Shown: positions 23,480 to 35,566, counted from the stretch's first letter. The stretch is DNA of 64,000 bases from Epiperipatus broadwayi (GCA_028023455.1 JAQFVV010012416.1:4257594-4321593); one strand, 5' to 3'. Numbers and translations: made by a program. The notes: generated by a model from the sequence alone, not told the origin.

Positions 23480-23914
23480 ACTATTTACACTACAGAAATA
23501 GTATTCATTTAGTGGATAATCCCTAGTCTGATGAATGACTAATAAAAATTTATTAATATACTTCCATCAAGTGGTTTGTGCCAAAGTTGTGAGGGCAATA
23601 ACATTGACACATCAATTAATCTGTATTAATTGGCTATCTATATAAAATAATAAAGACATGTAATGACATTGTGACCTGGGCCAATTGATGAGTGCTATCT
23701 CAGCATGAAATGCGCATCTAGGGGGATAACACATCTCTTTCAGGTGTCTTACATCATATGGTTATGATTGCAATCTTCCACAAGGTGTTAAAGTGGATAG
23801 AAACCAGCCCCTATCTTGTGTGAGAGTGGTAAAGTGAAAATTACATTACAGAAGTATTATTCATTGAGTGGATAATCTTTAGTCTAACGAATGACTAATA
23901 ACAACTATTAATAT
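23480..23914 (+). repeat. family B-related unit flanked by 80-bp direct repeats
   Basis: 23480-23560 and 23836-23914 are about 80 percent identical direct repeats (shared blocks GTGGATAAT, CTAGTCT or TTAGTCT, GAATGACTAATAA). Between them lies a hammerhead-like region: TTGATGA at 23685 (expected C replaced by T), stem GTGCT/AGCAT, GAAA at 23707. The same flank occurs inverted at 52600-52690. A repeated end around one ribozyme unit resembles a partial tandem dimer (about 356-bp period), as in Penelope pseudo-LTRs or retrozymes. Confidence 0.6.
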
Positions 23915-23919
23915 AAAAA

Positions 23920-25380
23920 ACTATGTCTTGAATCTCTACTATGATACAATTAACTATGGTAAATTTGAATTCAAATTCAGCTTTCAGGTAGACAGCCCAT
24001 ATCCAATTCAGATAACCATATAAATTTAATCTATAAATGGATATTTAATTATTCTTAGTGTCGATGATAAAACAAAGATGGGAATTCATTGAAAGATATA
24101 ATCAAATTGCTTTATTGCTCACGAATTCATAAGAAGTTTAAGCATCAGAAGGATTAGTAATGGAAATGATTCGAAGACTTTATGCCCTAAAGTCAGCTAT
24201 TAATGCACTGAACCACCCAGGGAGTTTCAAAGCTCACCACATGAGAATTGACCAGCATGGGAGTGGTGTCTTCTTCTTCAGTATTTGTTTAATTGCGGGA
24301 TTGTTGGAAAGACATCGTTCCGCATTTGACTATGTAAAGAATATTTTTTATTATTTAGATGGGGGTGGGGGGTAGGGATGGTGATCTTTTTCTGTTCAAT
24401 AATTTACAGGGAAGCATGGGTGTCAACAGTTTCCATCCAACATAAAATAATTTCTCTTTCAGTTTTCTATTTCACTTACGAGATTATCAATTAAAATACA
24501 TTAAAAAGAAGAACACATTTGGAAAATATTTTTTCCTTCATTACTTAGTATTTTTTCTTTTTTTCAAATGATTGGTAAAGATAGGAATGAGCGTTAGATC
24601 TTAAAATGCATGTTTAATTTTAATTCTTTACCATCTCAAGTGTAACGTGAAATTCTGCCCCCACTAATAAATTTATTTTATTATCGAATTAGTTTTTAAT
24701 GTAGTGAATTTATTTATTTTTTACATCGAATTAATTATCTATCAAAACAATAAATTTCGAATAGATATCCGCTACATTAGGTAAAAGATAAAACAGCCTC
24801 TTTTATATAAACAGCAAATTGTTTGTAAAAATTTCACTAATAATCTCTCTAACAGTAAAAGAGAAGGCAATACTTATAAGGCGTATCAATTGCCGAATAG
24901 TCAGATTTAGACTGTTTTCCACTCTTGTTTTATCTTTAGCTAAGAATAGTTGCATACACGTTTACTCCCGAATGTTGGATTGTTAACAGAATTAAGTACG
25001 AATTAGCTATATGAAAAAATTCATAAACTTTTGAAAGGAATTTCATTTGGCCAGAGTTCGAATCCCGGGTTCGGGGCATGGCATGCAAATGCACTATCTC
25101 TGTACCATGATGCATTTTATTTGCTGTGTTATGATTAAATATATTAATGCTAAAAATTAGAGTGAATTACTGTTAATGGATACTGATAATATATTTACAT
25201 TAGAATGTGGTCTGTACGGTGAAGTCCTTCTATTTGCTATGTTAAGACTATATGTTGAAATGATACATATGCGATTCACGATTCACGTATATAATTAAAA
25301 AGTTCATGAAAAATTTTTAAATTAAAGATTTAACATTTAGCTAGGCAGAAAGTATATATATATGCACAGACAAAATATAT
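23920..25380. other. no firm gene; isolated 71-codon frame and B-box remnant
   Basis: 24160-24375 is an open frame in a locally less AT-rich patch. I do not recognise the protein and cannot exclude an exon or unknown repeat. At 25040-25062, GAGTTCGAATCCCGGGTTCG looks like a tRNA T-arm/B-box remnant. Nothing else is visible. Confidence 0.35.
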
Positions 25381-25382
25381 TA

Positions 25383-25497
25383 GGTCTCATTTAAATCTAA
25401 ATCAATTTAAGTAATTTAAAACAAAAAAATATTTTCTTAAGGTCTCATTAAATCTAAATCAATTTAAGGAATTTAAAACAAAAAAATATTTTCTTAA
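25383..25497. repeat. tandem duplication, about 58-bp unit
   Basis: GGTCTCATTTAAATCTAAAT through TATTTTCTTAA (25383-25440) is repeated almost exactly at 25441-25497, with a one-base deletion and one substitution. The high identity suggests a recent event. Confidence 0.9.
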
Positions 25498-25789
25498 TCA
25501 CCAATTGAAAAGATTTTGTAATTTGGTGGGTGGAAATGAATTACACAAAAAATTAAATTCTAGACAATCAAATTGACTAATTAAAAAATAAATATCATAT
25601 GTTGTTTAGTCAAAATATTATCTTTTATTTTGTTATAATCCTTGTTCAAAGCTAATTTTGTAAAATCTAATTGGTCAATAAGCCACGAACCACAGTGAAG
25701 TATAGGATTAATCTGCAACCAATGAATGGATATATTAGATCAAACCATGATGAAAACAGATCTCAGAGGTTTATAAATAGAGGTCTCTC

Positions 25790-26148
<359 letters not shown>

Positions 26149-26370
26149 CAAAGCAAACTTTATTAGGCAAAAAAAAAGGTTACATTCTTATCAAGTAATA
26201 CATTGTATAAAACATCATATTCTAGGATACATCTTGAAACACAGAAAATATACTTTTGTTTTTTTTTAACCATTAGAGTCTTTTGCAGTTCACACCTTTT
26301 AGATTTTTCAGTTCTTATTATGAGTTCATTTCAATTTTCCATTTTTCAGAGGTTGTATTTGGTCTATCCA

Positions 26371-28700
26371 TTATAAGGCTGCTTTTATTTTAAATAAAGA
26401 CCAAGTGGCAGCATAAATGTCTGGTGGTGCTAGAAGATTGTCCCTTTCCTTAAGTTTTCCTAGTTTGTTGTGATATGTGTTGGGATGTCTTCTTGGATTG
26501 TTTCCTAAAGTGAAAGCACATCTAGTACACCATAAGGCATATATACTGAAAGTTGCTGCACGTATTATAGGTATTTTATTTTCATTGAAAGCCTTTAGCA
26601 TTTTTTCTATTGTGGTTTTTCCCTTTTCCTGTAATTATTCACCATCATTTGTCTGACTTTTTCTAAGCCTTTACAGTGATATATTAAATGTTCTTGTGTT
26701 TCTTCTTCCCGGTGACATAAAGCACACATTGGATCAACATTTAGGTAAAATCTTCTGAACCGAATGAAATGTGCTGTAGGTAGTGCATTTAAATTCAATT
26801 TGAGGATGAAGTCAAACAATTTAGGTTCTAAATACCATGTTTTGTACTTTTTGAGTAATTGACTATTATTTATTCCTAGTACTGTTATCCTATTGTTGTT
26901 TTCTTGGCTTTGAGTTAGAAAATCATGAATTTGCCAATAAGTATATTTAATTGGATTCTTCAGTGCTATTTTATCTTTAATGTTTTTAATACTTATCAAT
27001 AGTGTATTTATATAATTGTCTGTGGGTGGGGGTCGGTCCGTTGGTGTGATTTCCTCTTTTGGTTCTATGTTAGAAAAACGTCTGAATATTGTAATCAGTA
27101 GATTTACTGTTTTTTGTGTGTAGAAAGTATGTATAGCATGCAGTCCAAGGCCATTCCATTTTGTTGGTTGGTTAAGTTGCTTTAAGGAAATTGCTACTAT
27201 TTTTCTGTTCCATAATAGTTTATTACAGAGTGAGTTAATTGACTTTGTAAATTGTTTTGTAAAAGTAATTATTGGCAGGTAGTAAGTTATTTTGGTCATT
27301 ATAAGTTGATTAAATAGTGACACTTTTGCATAGAGTGAGAGATATGATCTGGAGAGTGATGTTATGATCCTTTCTGCTTCGAACTTGAGTTTATTTTGTA
27401 TATTCCTTCTCATCTGGCTCATTCCCAAGTGGAAAGGAAAACCCAGGAAATTACTGGGCTTACCTTGATAAATTTGTGTGTCTGTTTTGCCTGTGTATAT
27501 TGACCATGCTACTGATTTATTGATGTTAATTTTTAATTTGAAATTTTTTGTGTATTCTTCTATTATTTCCTGTAGTATATGTATTTGCTTTTTTGAGTTT
27601 AGAAACACTGTGACATCATCCATATAAGCTATGCAGGGAATGTATGTATTAGTATTTGGTATTTGAATTCCTTGAATTTTTTTATTTATTTGCTCTAGCA
27701 GTGGATTTAAATAAAAGGTAAATAGCAGTGTGCTTAGTGGAGAACCTTGCGGGATTGATTGGCTGGGATTGAATGATGATGTGGATCTACCATTGAGCGT
27801 GATGTGTATTTCTCTATTTAGAAGCAAATTGCCTATTGTATATAATATTGTTTTAGGTATCTGTGTTTCTTTTAGCTGACTCAATAGTGTTTCTATTGGG
27901 ACAGAGTCAAAAGCACTTTCAAAATCCAGCTGGACTACCATTGGTGCATATTTTTTCTTTTTAATAACTGAATTGATTAGCGTTTTATATATTAGTGCTG
28001 CCTGCCCTGTGGATGACCCCTTTTTTGCGTATTGATGCTGTGATATTATTGGTACTATGTATTGTTCAATTTTATCCTTTATGACCTTTTCCAGTATTTT
28101 TATTCCCAATGGCTCCATTGAGATTGGTCGGAGATTGGCTAGTGTGGAAATTGGTTCTTGTTTTTTCATAAATGGGACCATTGATATTGGATATAGCCCT
28201 TGTATATTGTATAGTTTCTGTGATAATTGATTTGCAAGTTGGCATAAATATTTATTTGTGAATTGGCTGAGATGTGACAGTACAAATTGTGGGATCCCTG
28301 GTGGCCCTGGATGACATGTGCTTGGGACTGAGTTTAAAACTATTGCAAAATCTTTTATTTCAAAAGGTGTTTCCGTTTCTGGCTTGCCAAAATAATCTGC
28401 AAGTGGTTTGAAATGATTATTTTTAGTTAGTTTTTTTTTTTGAAGTAGTTATATATAGGGTCTAGCATATTATAACCAGCTGTCACTCTATTTTCCCATT
28501 CTAGCGCCATGGGTACTTTGTTTGTGCATGGATAACCTAAAGCCCAACGAATATATCCGCGGGTCCATGTATGTTGTTGTGTGAGACAAATTTTCTTTTT
28601 CTTTATTGCTAGATATTGTTTCAGTTTATCAACGGTTTGATTGTATAACTTTGTTAGCTTTATTATATTTGCTTGGTTATTCTTGACTGGTTTTGCCTGT
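26371..28700 (-). pseudogene. ORF2 reverse transcriptase, finger and C-terminal part
   Basis: The main frame (28181 to 26607, 524 codons) has NLRPISMEPLG (residues 17-27), QLDFESAFDSV (84-94, first catalytic Asp), IPQGSPLSTLLF (143-154), YMDD (186-189), the FLGFPFHLG block, NGLGLHAIHTF, and a C486-x2-C489-x8-H498-x4-C503 finger. A further 76-codon frame, 26601-26371, continues the C-terminus after a shift. Upstream, to 28700, are frames with PGPPGIPQFV and LGYPCTNKV. Breaks occur at an 11-T run (28431-28441) and near 26605. RT copies element RNA at the nicked target. If the breaks are sequencing errors, the protein would be intact. Confidence 0.88.
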
Positions 28701-28709
28701 ATTATCCTT

Positions 28710-29612
28710 TTATTTATTTCCTCTGCTAATGTGATTAATTTTGAAGGGGGGGGTGGATTTTTGTGTAATGTGATTTATGTTAAACGAGAGTGTATTTATA
28801 TATGCTATATATTTGGAAATCGGGTCCAGTTCAATTTGATTTAATTTGTTTAACATTATATACATTTCTGAGAAGAGAGCCTCGGGAGTACTATTTGGAA
28901 GTAGAATTCTTATTGTTTTTTGTATGTTGTTAAAAGTATTGCAGTGTATGTCTAAATTTAGTTTCATTATTTGCGCTGCATGATCAGAAAAATTGGTGGG
29001 AGAAAGTTTTACTTCAATTGCGTGGTGTAACATGGGAGAATAAAACAGCAGATCAATCAAAGTACCGTGTCTGTTATTATAAAAAGATACTGAGTCCGGT
29101 GGAAGAAACCCTTCCCCGCTCATTAGTGGTATTGTAAATTGGTGTAACCATTTTGTGACAAACTTTTTATAGGTCATATTAAAATCTCCAGCAAGAATAG
29201 TGGGGTGGGGATTGGTAGCTAGAATTGAATTTATTGTAGCAATTATTCTGCTAATTACTATTGGCCCCGGAGGTATATATACAAAAATAACATTGATTGA
29301 AAGTTGTCTATGATTGAATGTTGTTATAAGGAGATTTGCATCTATAAAAATTATTTTAAAAGTAGTGAATGGGCATTGTTGGTTGATAAAAATACCTGTG
29401 CCATTTGAAGGCGTTGCTGTATCTCTGGAGCATGCGCAAAAGCCTATTTTATTCATATGTAGCGCTGGATCAAAGCGGGATCCGCTATAAATTTTTGTTT
29501 CCAATAGCCCTAAAATGGATGGTTGTGTTGTCTGTATCCAATATTTAATTTGCTGCATTCTTTTAATTGAATTCAAACCTCGGACGTTTACTGCACTAAT
29601 ATTTATCTTCAT
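28710..29612 (-). pseudogene. ORF2 N-terminal APE-type endonuclease
   Basis: A 300-codon frame starting MKINISAVNVRGLNS. Endonuclease signatures: N9 and RGL, LLETK with E38, ILAGDFN (139-145), TLIDLLFYSP (184-192) and SDHAA (209-213). All expected catalytic blocks are present, so the domain itself looks intact. The frame ends after SRGNK, downstream of an 8-G run (28746-28753 on the plus strand) that disconnects it from RT. Starting at this Met is supported because the endonuclease fold begins within three residues. The enzyme nicks target DNA to prime reverse transcription. Confidence 0.88.
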
Positions 29613-29710
29613 TTGAATTGTATATTTTTGTATGTAGGGGATATTATTTATATATTTTTTCCGATTAGAGTGCTGGAATTTTATCTCCTACCTGCGAGCT
29701 AAACGTTTTT

Positions 29711-30774
29711 TCATTGCGGTTTTTTTTTGCTGCTGGCAGACTTACTATTTGCATGTTTATCTATTGCAGTCTCTTTGTTTTCGTTTTCCAAAGTCATTTC
29801 TTCCAGTAAGAGTGATTCTATTTCCATAGATTCATCTGATGATTGGTCCGGCATGTCTACTTGTGTAAGTTCTTGCTCGTTTGTTTTAATTTTTTTGCTT
29901 TCTCTAGTTTTTTTTGCTTTGGGCTGCTTTCTTTTAATTTCCGTTGGTGTGCTTCCAACATTTGGAAAAAACTCTGTAATGCTGTCCATGATTTCTGTTG
30001 CGGTTTTATTTATTATTGTGTGTTCTGTTTGATATTTATTTTCTTTTGGGATTTCCTTCGCTTCATTTTGCATGCTTTCATTTGTTTTCTCTATTTTTTT
30101 TGTTCTGCTTGTTTTCGTTTACTTTCCGGAGGTGTGTTTTCAACTGCTGGAAAGGATTGTGTGGTGGTATCCATTATTTCAGTTGTCGTTTTGATTATTG
30201 TTTTGTCCTCAGCTTGATTGTTATCTCCGTTTGGCAGTTCTTTTGTTTCTTTTTGCATGTAATTATTTTCATGTTCTATTAACTTATCACTAAGTGATTT
30301 TGCCTGGGGTTCAAAGTTTTCCTCTTCCTCATTCATGTTTGTGTTAATTGTTATTTCCATTGACTTGCTTGGGGGATGGTCTATCGTTTTATTTTTATTA
30401 ATTTTAATTTTTGATATTATTGACTTAAGTGGTGGGAAATCTATGTTTTCCTGCTCCGTGGATTTGTGTGCTCTATTTGGTTTCCCTTCTAATCTTTGTG
30501 AGGGGTGGTTATTCTCTTCCACTAGATTTACTTCTTCATTGCATTGCGTTGCTATGTGGCCTCTTTTGCCACAGGCGAAACAACGTGGCTTTAGTCCTCG
30601 GATATATAAGTATAGCGTTGCCTCTTGGTCTGTTATGTGTGTTGGAATGTTTTCTGGGTCTATTTCTTTGTTTAGCTTGACTTTGTATTCAAAACTATTT
30701 GTGAATACGGGTACTGATGTTTCTTTGAGGTATATCTGCTGAAAAAAAGTAACCTTTCCGAATGGACCGGGCAT
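29711..30774 (-). pseudogene. ORF1 nucleic-acid-binding protein with CCHC knuckle
   Basis: Two frames, 30816-30091 and 30073-29711, joined by a shift at an 8-T run (30094-30101). The first 14 codons of the longer frame lie in flanking family B-like sequence; MPGPFGKVTFF at about 30774 is the element part. One knuckle, CFACGKRGHIATQC, is at residues 79-92 (CX2CX4HX4C). The rest is charged and rich in K, E and N. A segment of about 50 residues occurs twice: TTEIMDTTTQSFPAVENTPP and ATEIMDSITEFFPNVGSTPT, each followed by a basic KRKQ run. ORF1 proteins bind element RNA. The N-terminus is missing. Confidence 0.8.
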
Positions 30775-30790
30775 GATAATAATATTGATT

Positions 30791-30865
30791 ATCAAGGGAT
30801 TTGAATGTTTCATCATCAGATTCTTTTTAATAGTATGGAAGGTTGAAGAGTTGGATAGTGGAATA
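30791..30865 (+). repeat. family B body fragment at gap edge
   Basis: GGATTTGAATGTTTCATCATCAGATT and GTTGAAGAGTTGGATAGTGG segments match the family B body (compare 55590-55650). It lies between the Tx1-like copy 2 and the N gap, so the LINE either inserted into or lies against this repeat. Confidence 0.6.
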
Positions 30866-31365
30866 NNNNNNNNNNNNNNNNNNNNNNNNNNNNNNNNNNN
30901 NNNNNNNNNNNNNNNNNNNNNNNNNNNNNNNNNNNNNNNNNNNNNNNNNNNNNNNNNNNNNNNNNNNNNNNNNNNNNNNNNNNNNNNNNNNNNNNNNNNN
31001 NNNNNNNNNNNNNNNNNNNNNNNNNNNNNNNNNNNNNNNNNNNNNNNNNNNNNNNNNNNNNNNNNNNNNNNNNNNNNNNNNNNNNNNNNNNNNNNNNNNN
31101 NNNNNNNNNNNNNNNNNNNNNNNNNNNNNNNNNNNNNNNNNNNNNNNNNNNNNNNNNNNNNNNNNNNNNNNNNNNNNNNNNNNNNNNNNNNNNNNNNNNN
31201 NNNNNNNNNNNNNNNNNNNNNNNNNNNNNNNNNNNNNNNNNNNNNNNNNNNNNNNNNNNNNNNNNNNNNNNNNNNNNNNNNNNNNNNNNNNNNNNNNNNN
31301 NNNNNNNNNNNNNNNNNNNNNNNNNNNNNNNNNNNNNNNNNNNNNNNNNNNNNNNNNNNNNNNNN
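30866..31365. other. assembly gap (500 N)
   Basis: Exactly 500 Ns, a conventional spacer of unknown true length. Sequence on the two sides belongs to different repeats, so the join is only a scaffold inference. Confidence 1.
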
Positions 31366-31850
31366 TTCAATTCAATTCAATATCCATTTATTATGTGCAC
31401 TTCAACATTTACACTTTAACAGAAATACACAATAAAGAAAACAAAAAAAAATAAAATAAATAACAATGATAATAATTAAAATTAAAAAAAAACAACAACT
31501 ATATGCAAATACAAGCTACATACATAAAATTATATATACATATATGTTCATAATTGTAAATTTAGTTGTTTTTTAACATTCATCACAAATTGATGGCAAA
31601 AAATATCAATATTATTAAAAGTTAGATTATATACTATTTGCAATCTATTAATAACTGATTTACCAAAGAAAGTATTTTTACATATACTAATCCTGAAAGT
31701 TTGCATTTCTCTTAATAAACGATAAGGTACTTTCAATTCTATTTTTGATATACAGTTGCTGACATCAATTTTTCCATCAATCAACTTTTTCAGTAATATA
31801 TCTTTCAATATTCTCCTTTCTTTCAATACTATTTTAACAATTTGACATTA
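31366..31850 (-). pseudogene. 3' end of a jockey/CR1/L2-like LINE
   Basis: The minus strand ends in GAATTGAATTGAA at the gap edge, the same tail as the plus-strand elements at 33980 and 35566. The 92-codon frame at 31826-31548 (RLLREMQTFRISICKN, SVINRLQIVYN, NNIDIFCHQF) is the C-terminal segment that ends ORF2 in these elements. Compare SPLHRLQLEYNQKFSDIDIL at 33740-33800. Everything upstream, including RT, is missing. Confidence 0.7.
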
Positions 31851-31855
31851 TCATC

Positions 31856-31893
<38 letters not shown>

Positions 31894-31909
31894 CAACAAC
31901 AACAACAAC

Positions 31910-31958
<49 letters not shown>

Positions 31959-31990
31959 TGATGATGATGATGATGATGGTGAAGAAGAAA
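31847..31990. repeat. compound AAT/AAC/ATG microsatellite
   Basis: (TCA)n, (TAA)n, (CAA)n, (TAA)n, then (TGA)n and a GAAGAAG tract, at the head-to-head junction of a minus-strand and a plus-strand LINE. Both neighbours are 5' truncated here. Confidence 0.9.
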
Positions 31991-32049
31991 AAAGAAGATG
32001 AAGAAAAAGTATTCTAAATGGTTTTCAAACAAACTTATGAAATTTATAA

Positions 32050-33980
32050 AGAGAAAGTGATATTTTTATAATTTGTTCAAAAAATATAAAGATAGAATGT
32101 TTTTAAATAACTTTAAAAATTATAGATTTTTGATAAGAAAATTGGAAAAACAAGATTTTTATTTGTATATGAGAAACATACAAAATAACATTAATAACAA
32201 TCCAAGACAATTTTGGGATATCATGAAAGAACATCTTAAAGTTAGAAATAAAGAAACAACAGATATTAAGCCAGATGATTTTATGAAATATTTCTCATCA
32301 CAAATGATTAATAATAATATAAATTCATATAATTATAATTTTACTAATGATCTTATAAGTAATAATAATTTAATAAGTATATCTAATCTGAGTAAGGATG
32401 AGATTATAATAGCATCTAAATCTTTAAAAAATAAAAAAAAGTATTGCACATGATGATATACCTATATTTATTTATAAAGACTGTATTGAACTTTTAGCTC
32501 CTATTTTAGTACATATATTTAACTTGGCTCTACAAACATCTATTTTTCCTGATTGTTTGAAAATTGCAAAAATATGTCCAATTTATAAATCTGGAAAAAA
32601 ATCAGATATATCTAATTTTAGACCTATCTCTTTGTTACCACTTTATGGTAAAATTTTGGAAAAATCAATTTATAATAGGATTATACATCAATTAAAAAAT
32701 ATTATTCCTTCATTTATACATGGTTTTCTACCAGGAAGATCTATTGAAACAAATTTATTACACATATCAGGTGTTATAACACAAGTTATTGATTCTCAAA
32801 GTCAACTTGATGTTATCTATTTTGACTTATCTATAGCTTTTGATAAAGTAGATCATAATATTTTATTAACAAAAGCAGATAATATTGGATTATCAATTAA
32901 TCTTACAAAATTGTTAAAGTCTTTTCTTATTAATAAAAAGAATTATATTTATATTAATGGAGAATCTTCTTTTATGGTTACTTATGAATGTGGAATACCC
33001 CAAGGAAGTATTTTAAGTCCCATTCTTTTTGCCATTTATACTTCTGATTTGGCTTCTGTCATAACTGAGAAAAATATATTATGTTATGCAGATGATATTA
33101 AGATCTTTTTAGAGATCAGACATAAAAATGATCATAAAATATTGCAAAATTATATTAATAATTTTTGTGATTGGTGCCATATCAATAATATGCAAATAAA
33201 TACAAAAAAATGCAATTCAATGTCTTATACAAAGAAAACAACAATTAGTAATAATCAATATAATGTTAATGGCAACAAAATTGCTAAAACATTTAAACAG
33301 AAAGATCTGGGTATTATTTTCACAAGTTATTATAAATTTAATGAGCATATTCAAACAGTAGTTAATAAATCTCTTAAAATTATGGGCATGATTTTGAGAT
33401 CAAACATTCAATTTACAATCAAAATATATAGATTACTATTTAATACTTTAATTGTACCTTTTCTGCATTATGGCTCTGTTATTTGGAATCCATACAATCA
33501 AACAAATATATGTAAATTACAAAAAATACAAGATAAATATTTTAAATATATTTATAAAAATAAAATATATACTAAGAAAGTAAATAATATGTATATTAAA
33601 AGACTATTGATGGACATGTCATTTTTATTCAAATTAATACATGGAACTGTATCCTTAGAATATGCAATCACAAGAGTTGCTATTAGGATTCCATCTTATA
33701 ATTCTAGACGTCATGTTAAAACATTCAATTAAATCACCATTGCATAGATTGCAACTAGAGTATAATCAAAAGTTTTCAGATATCGATATTTTATCTTTAA
33801 ACTACAAACAATTTAAAGACAAAATAAAAGCAATCTTACATTGACAATAATGTAAATAGTATTTTTAACATATCTGTATGTACTACTTTGTAATTTAAAA
33901 TACAGATATATATTACTTTGTAAATACTTGTGGCCTTGTTTGAGCTGTTTATTTATGAATAAATTGAATTGAATTGAATT
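32050..33980 (+). pseudogene. jockey/CR1/L2-like LINE, copy 1: ORF2 RT
   Basis: 32073-32453 is the pre-RT region (RQFWDIMKEHLK, DEIIIASKSLKNKK). A shift at an 8-A run (32433-32440) separates it from the main 402-codon RT frame, 32524-33732. Motifs: NFRPISLLPLYGKILEK (31-47), VIYFDLSIAFDKVDH (97-111, catalytic Asp 101), GIPQGSILSPILF (157-169), CYADD (187-191). A second shift near 33720 separates the C-terminal end, which stops at 33842. The endonuclease is missing (5' truncated). The 3' end is AATAAATTGAATTGAATTG. All RT catalytic residues seen are present. Confidence 0.85.
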
Positions 33981-34056
33981 ATTATTATTATTATTATTAT
34001 TATTATCATCATCATCATTATTATTATCATCATCATCATTATTATTATTATTATTA
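33979..34056. repeat. (ATT)n/(ATC)n tail array
   Basis: Follows directly on the GAATT repeats of the upstream LINE. ATT and ATC blocks alternate and run straight into the next LINE fragment. Confidence 0.9.
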
Positions 34057-35566
34057 TATTCCTTCTTTTATTTATAAGGGGCTAGCCAAATTTATTGCAG
34101 TACCTCTTGCCTTTGTTTTTAATCTGTCTCTTAATTCTTGTACTTTTCCTAGTGTTTTGAAATGGGCTAAAATGGTTCCAATCTTCAAAAATGGTGATCA
34201 AGATTGTGGTTCTAATTATAGACTGATTTCTGTTCTGCATACCATTGCACGAATTTTTGAGAGATATATTTATAATAAAATTATTTCAGATGTGGGTAAG
34301 ATAATTTCTTCTTCTCAATATGGTTTTAGTCCTAATAGATCAATTGATAGTAATCTACTGACAATTTATGATCATATAGCTCATGCTATTGAAGATTGTC
34401 AAAGACTAGATGTTATTTATTTTGATTTGTCAAAAGCCTTTGATAAAGTTGATCACAGTGTCTTACTTCATAAATTACATAAAATAGGTTTCTCTAATAA
34501 ACTTGTATATTGGTTTCAATCATTTCTGTGTAGTCGTACAGCATATATTAAATTCAATAATAAAGTTTCATTTAATTTTGATTGCAATTTAGGTGTTCCA
34601 CAGGTTAGTATTTTAGCACCCATGCTGTTTAATGTTTACGTTAATGATTTTAAGGATTGCTTGAGATATTCTTTTCTGTTAAGCTATGCTGATGACTGTG
34701 AGATTTTTAGAAGAATTATATCAGTGAATGATTGTGTTCTCCTTCAGAAGGATATTGATAACTTTAGTGCTTGGTGTGAGTCAAATAATATGACAGTTAA
34801 GTTTTACAATTTTGTTATTATATCAATTCTCATAAAATTATTTCAGTTAAATGCCAAAAAGATCTTGGAATTATGTTTTCTTGTAATGGATCTTTTATTC
34901 CTCATCTTGAAATGATTGTTGGTAAGGCTTTTAAGATTATGGGTGCCATTCTTAGACATGGTTATCAGTTCAGTAATGATACTAAACGGAAATTGTTTTT
35001 TCATTGGTTCTTCCTATTATTGAATATGGTTCAATAATTTGGAACCCTAGTTCTTTGCAAGGATGTAACTTGCTGCAGTCTATTTCAAAGAAGTTTTTCA
35101 AATATGTTTCTTGGGAGGGTAAAATGATTAATCTTTCATCTAGATGAAAGTATAGGGATTTGAAATATTTTTATAAAATTGTTAACAAACAGGTTATTTT
35201 ATCAGATATAGTTTCAACTATCTCAATTATGTCTTTGAGTTATGATACTAAGTCTACTTGTGTATATCGGATTCAAACATATCGTTCTAATATTCTTAAA
35301 TATTCTCCTTTATTTAGGTTACCCTCTTTATATAATCAAATTTGGAGTAACCTTAATCTGTGTGATATTGATTATAAGAAATTTTGTAATCTTGTTAAAC
35401 TGAAAAGTTATGTTTGATTTTGTCTTTTAAATTTTACTTTATTATGTATACATTTATATTTTCATTTTATGTTATATGTTTTATTTTCACTTTTATTGTA
35501 TGTGCAAACTGTAATTGGCTTTATGCTGTTGTTTAGCACTTAAATAAATGAATTAAATTGAATTGA
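34057..35566 (+). pseudogene. jockey/CR1/L2-like LINE, copy 2: decayed ORF2
   Basis: Starts inside RT (IPSFIYKGLAKFIAVPLAF). RT motifs: SNYRLISVLHTIARIFERYI, VIYFDLSKAFDKVDH, GVPQVSILAPMLFNVYVND (the invariant Gly of PQGS is Val), LSYADDCEIF. Frame breaks follow near 34810 and 35145; 35160-35417 carries the C-terminal domain (SPLFRLPSLYNQIWSNLNLCDIDYKK as separate blocks). It ends AATTAAATTGAATTG. It is older than copy 1 and from a different subfamily, as most residues outside the motifs differ. Confidence 0.83.

Larger units (their letters stand above)
26149..30790 (-). mobile_element. Tx1/L1-like non-LTR element, copy 2 (nearly complete)
   Basis: Minus-strand order: ORF1 with a CCHC knuckle, APE endonuclease, RT with YMDD, cysteine finger, C-terminal domain, short 3' UTR ending CTAATAAAGTTTGCTTTGAA, then a (TAA)n-type tail. 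The 5' end is cut at about 30790, where family B sequence begins, so the start of ORF1 is missing. The clade is assigned from the two-ORF plan, APE domain, YMDD in the context AYMDDVTVF, and the CCHC-type tail after RT; Tx1 or another L1-group lineage is the best guess. Most frame breaks are in homopolymer runs. Confidence 0.85.

Noticed and set aside
24160-24375. Possible host exon
   Set aside because: Open frame in a slightly less AT-rich patch, but there are no recognised domain, splice context or homology cues; mentioned only as a region note.
29727-30742. Several plus-strand frames opposite ORF1 of the LINE
   Set aside because: Hydrophobic, Phe/Leu/Cys-rich antisense shadows of the minus-strand ORF1; no family recognised.
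30773-31454. Open frames running through the N block
   Set aside because: They exist only because Ns contain no stop codons.
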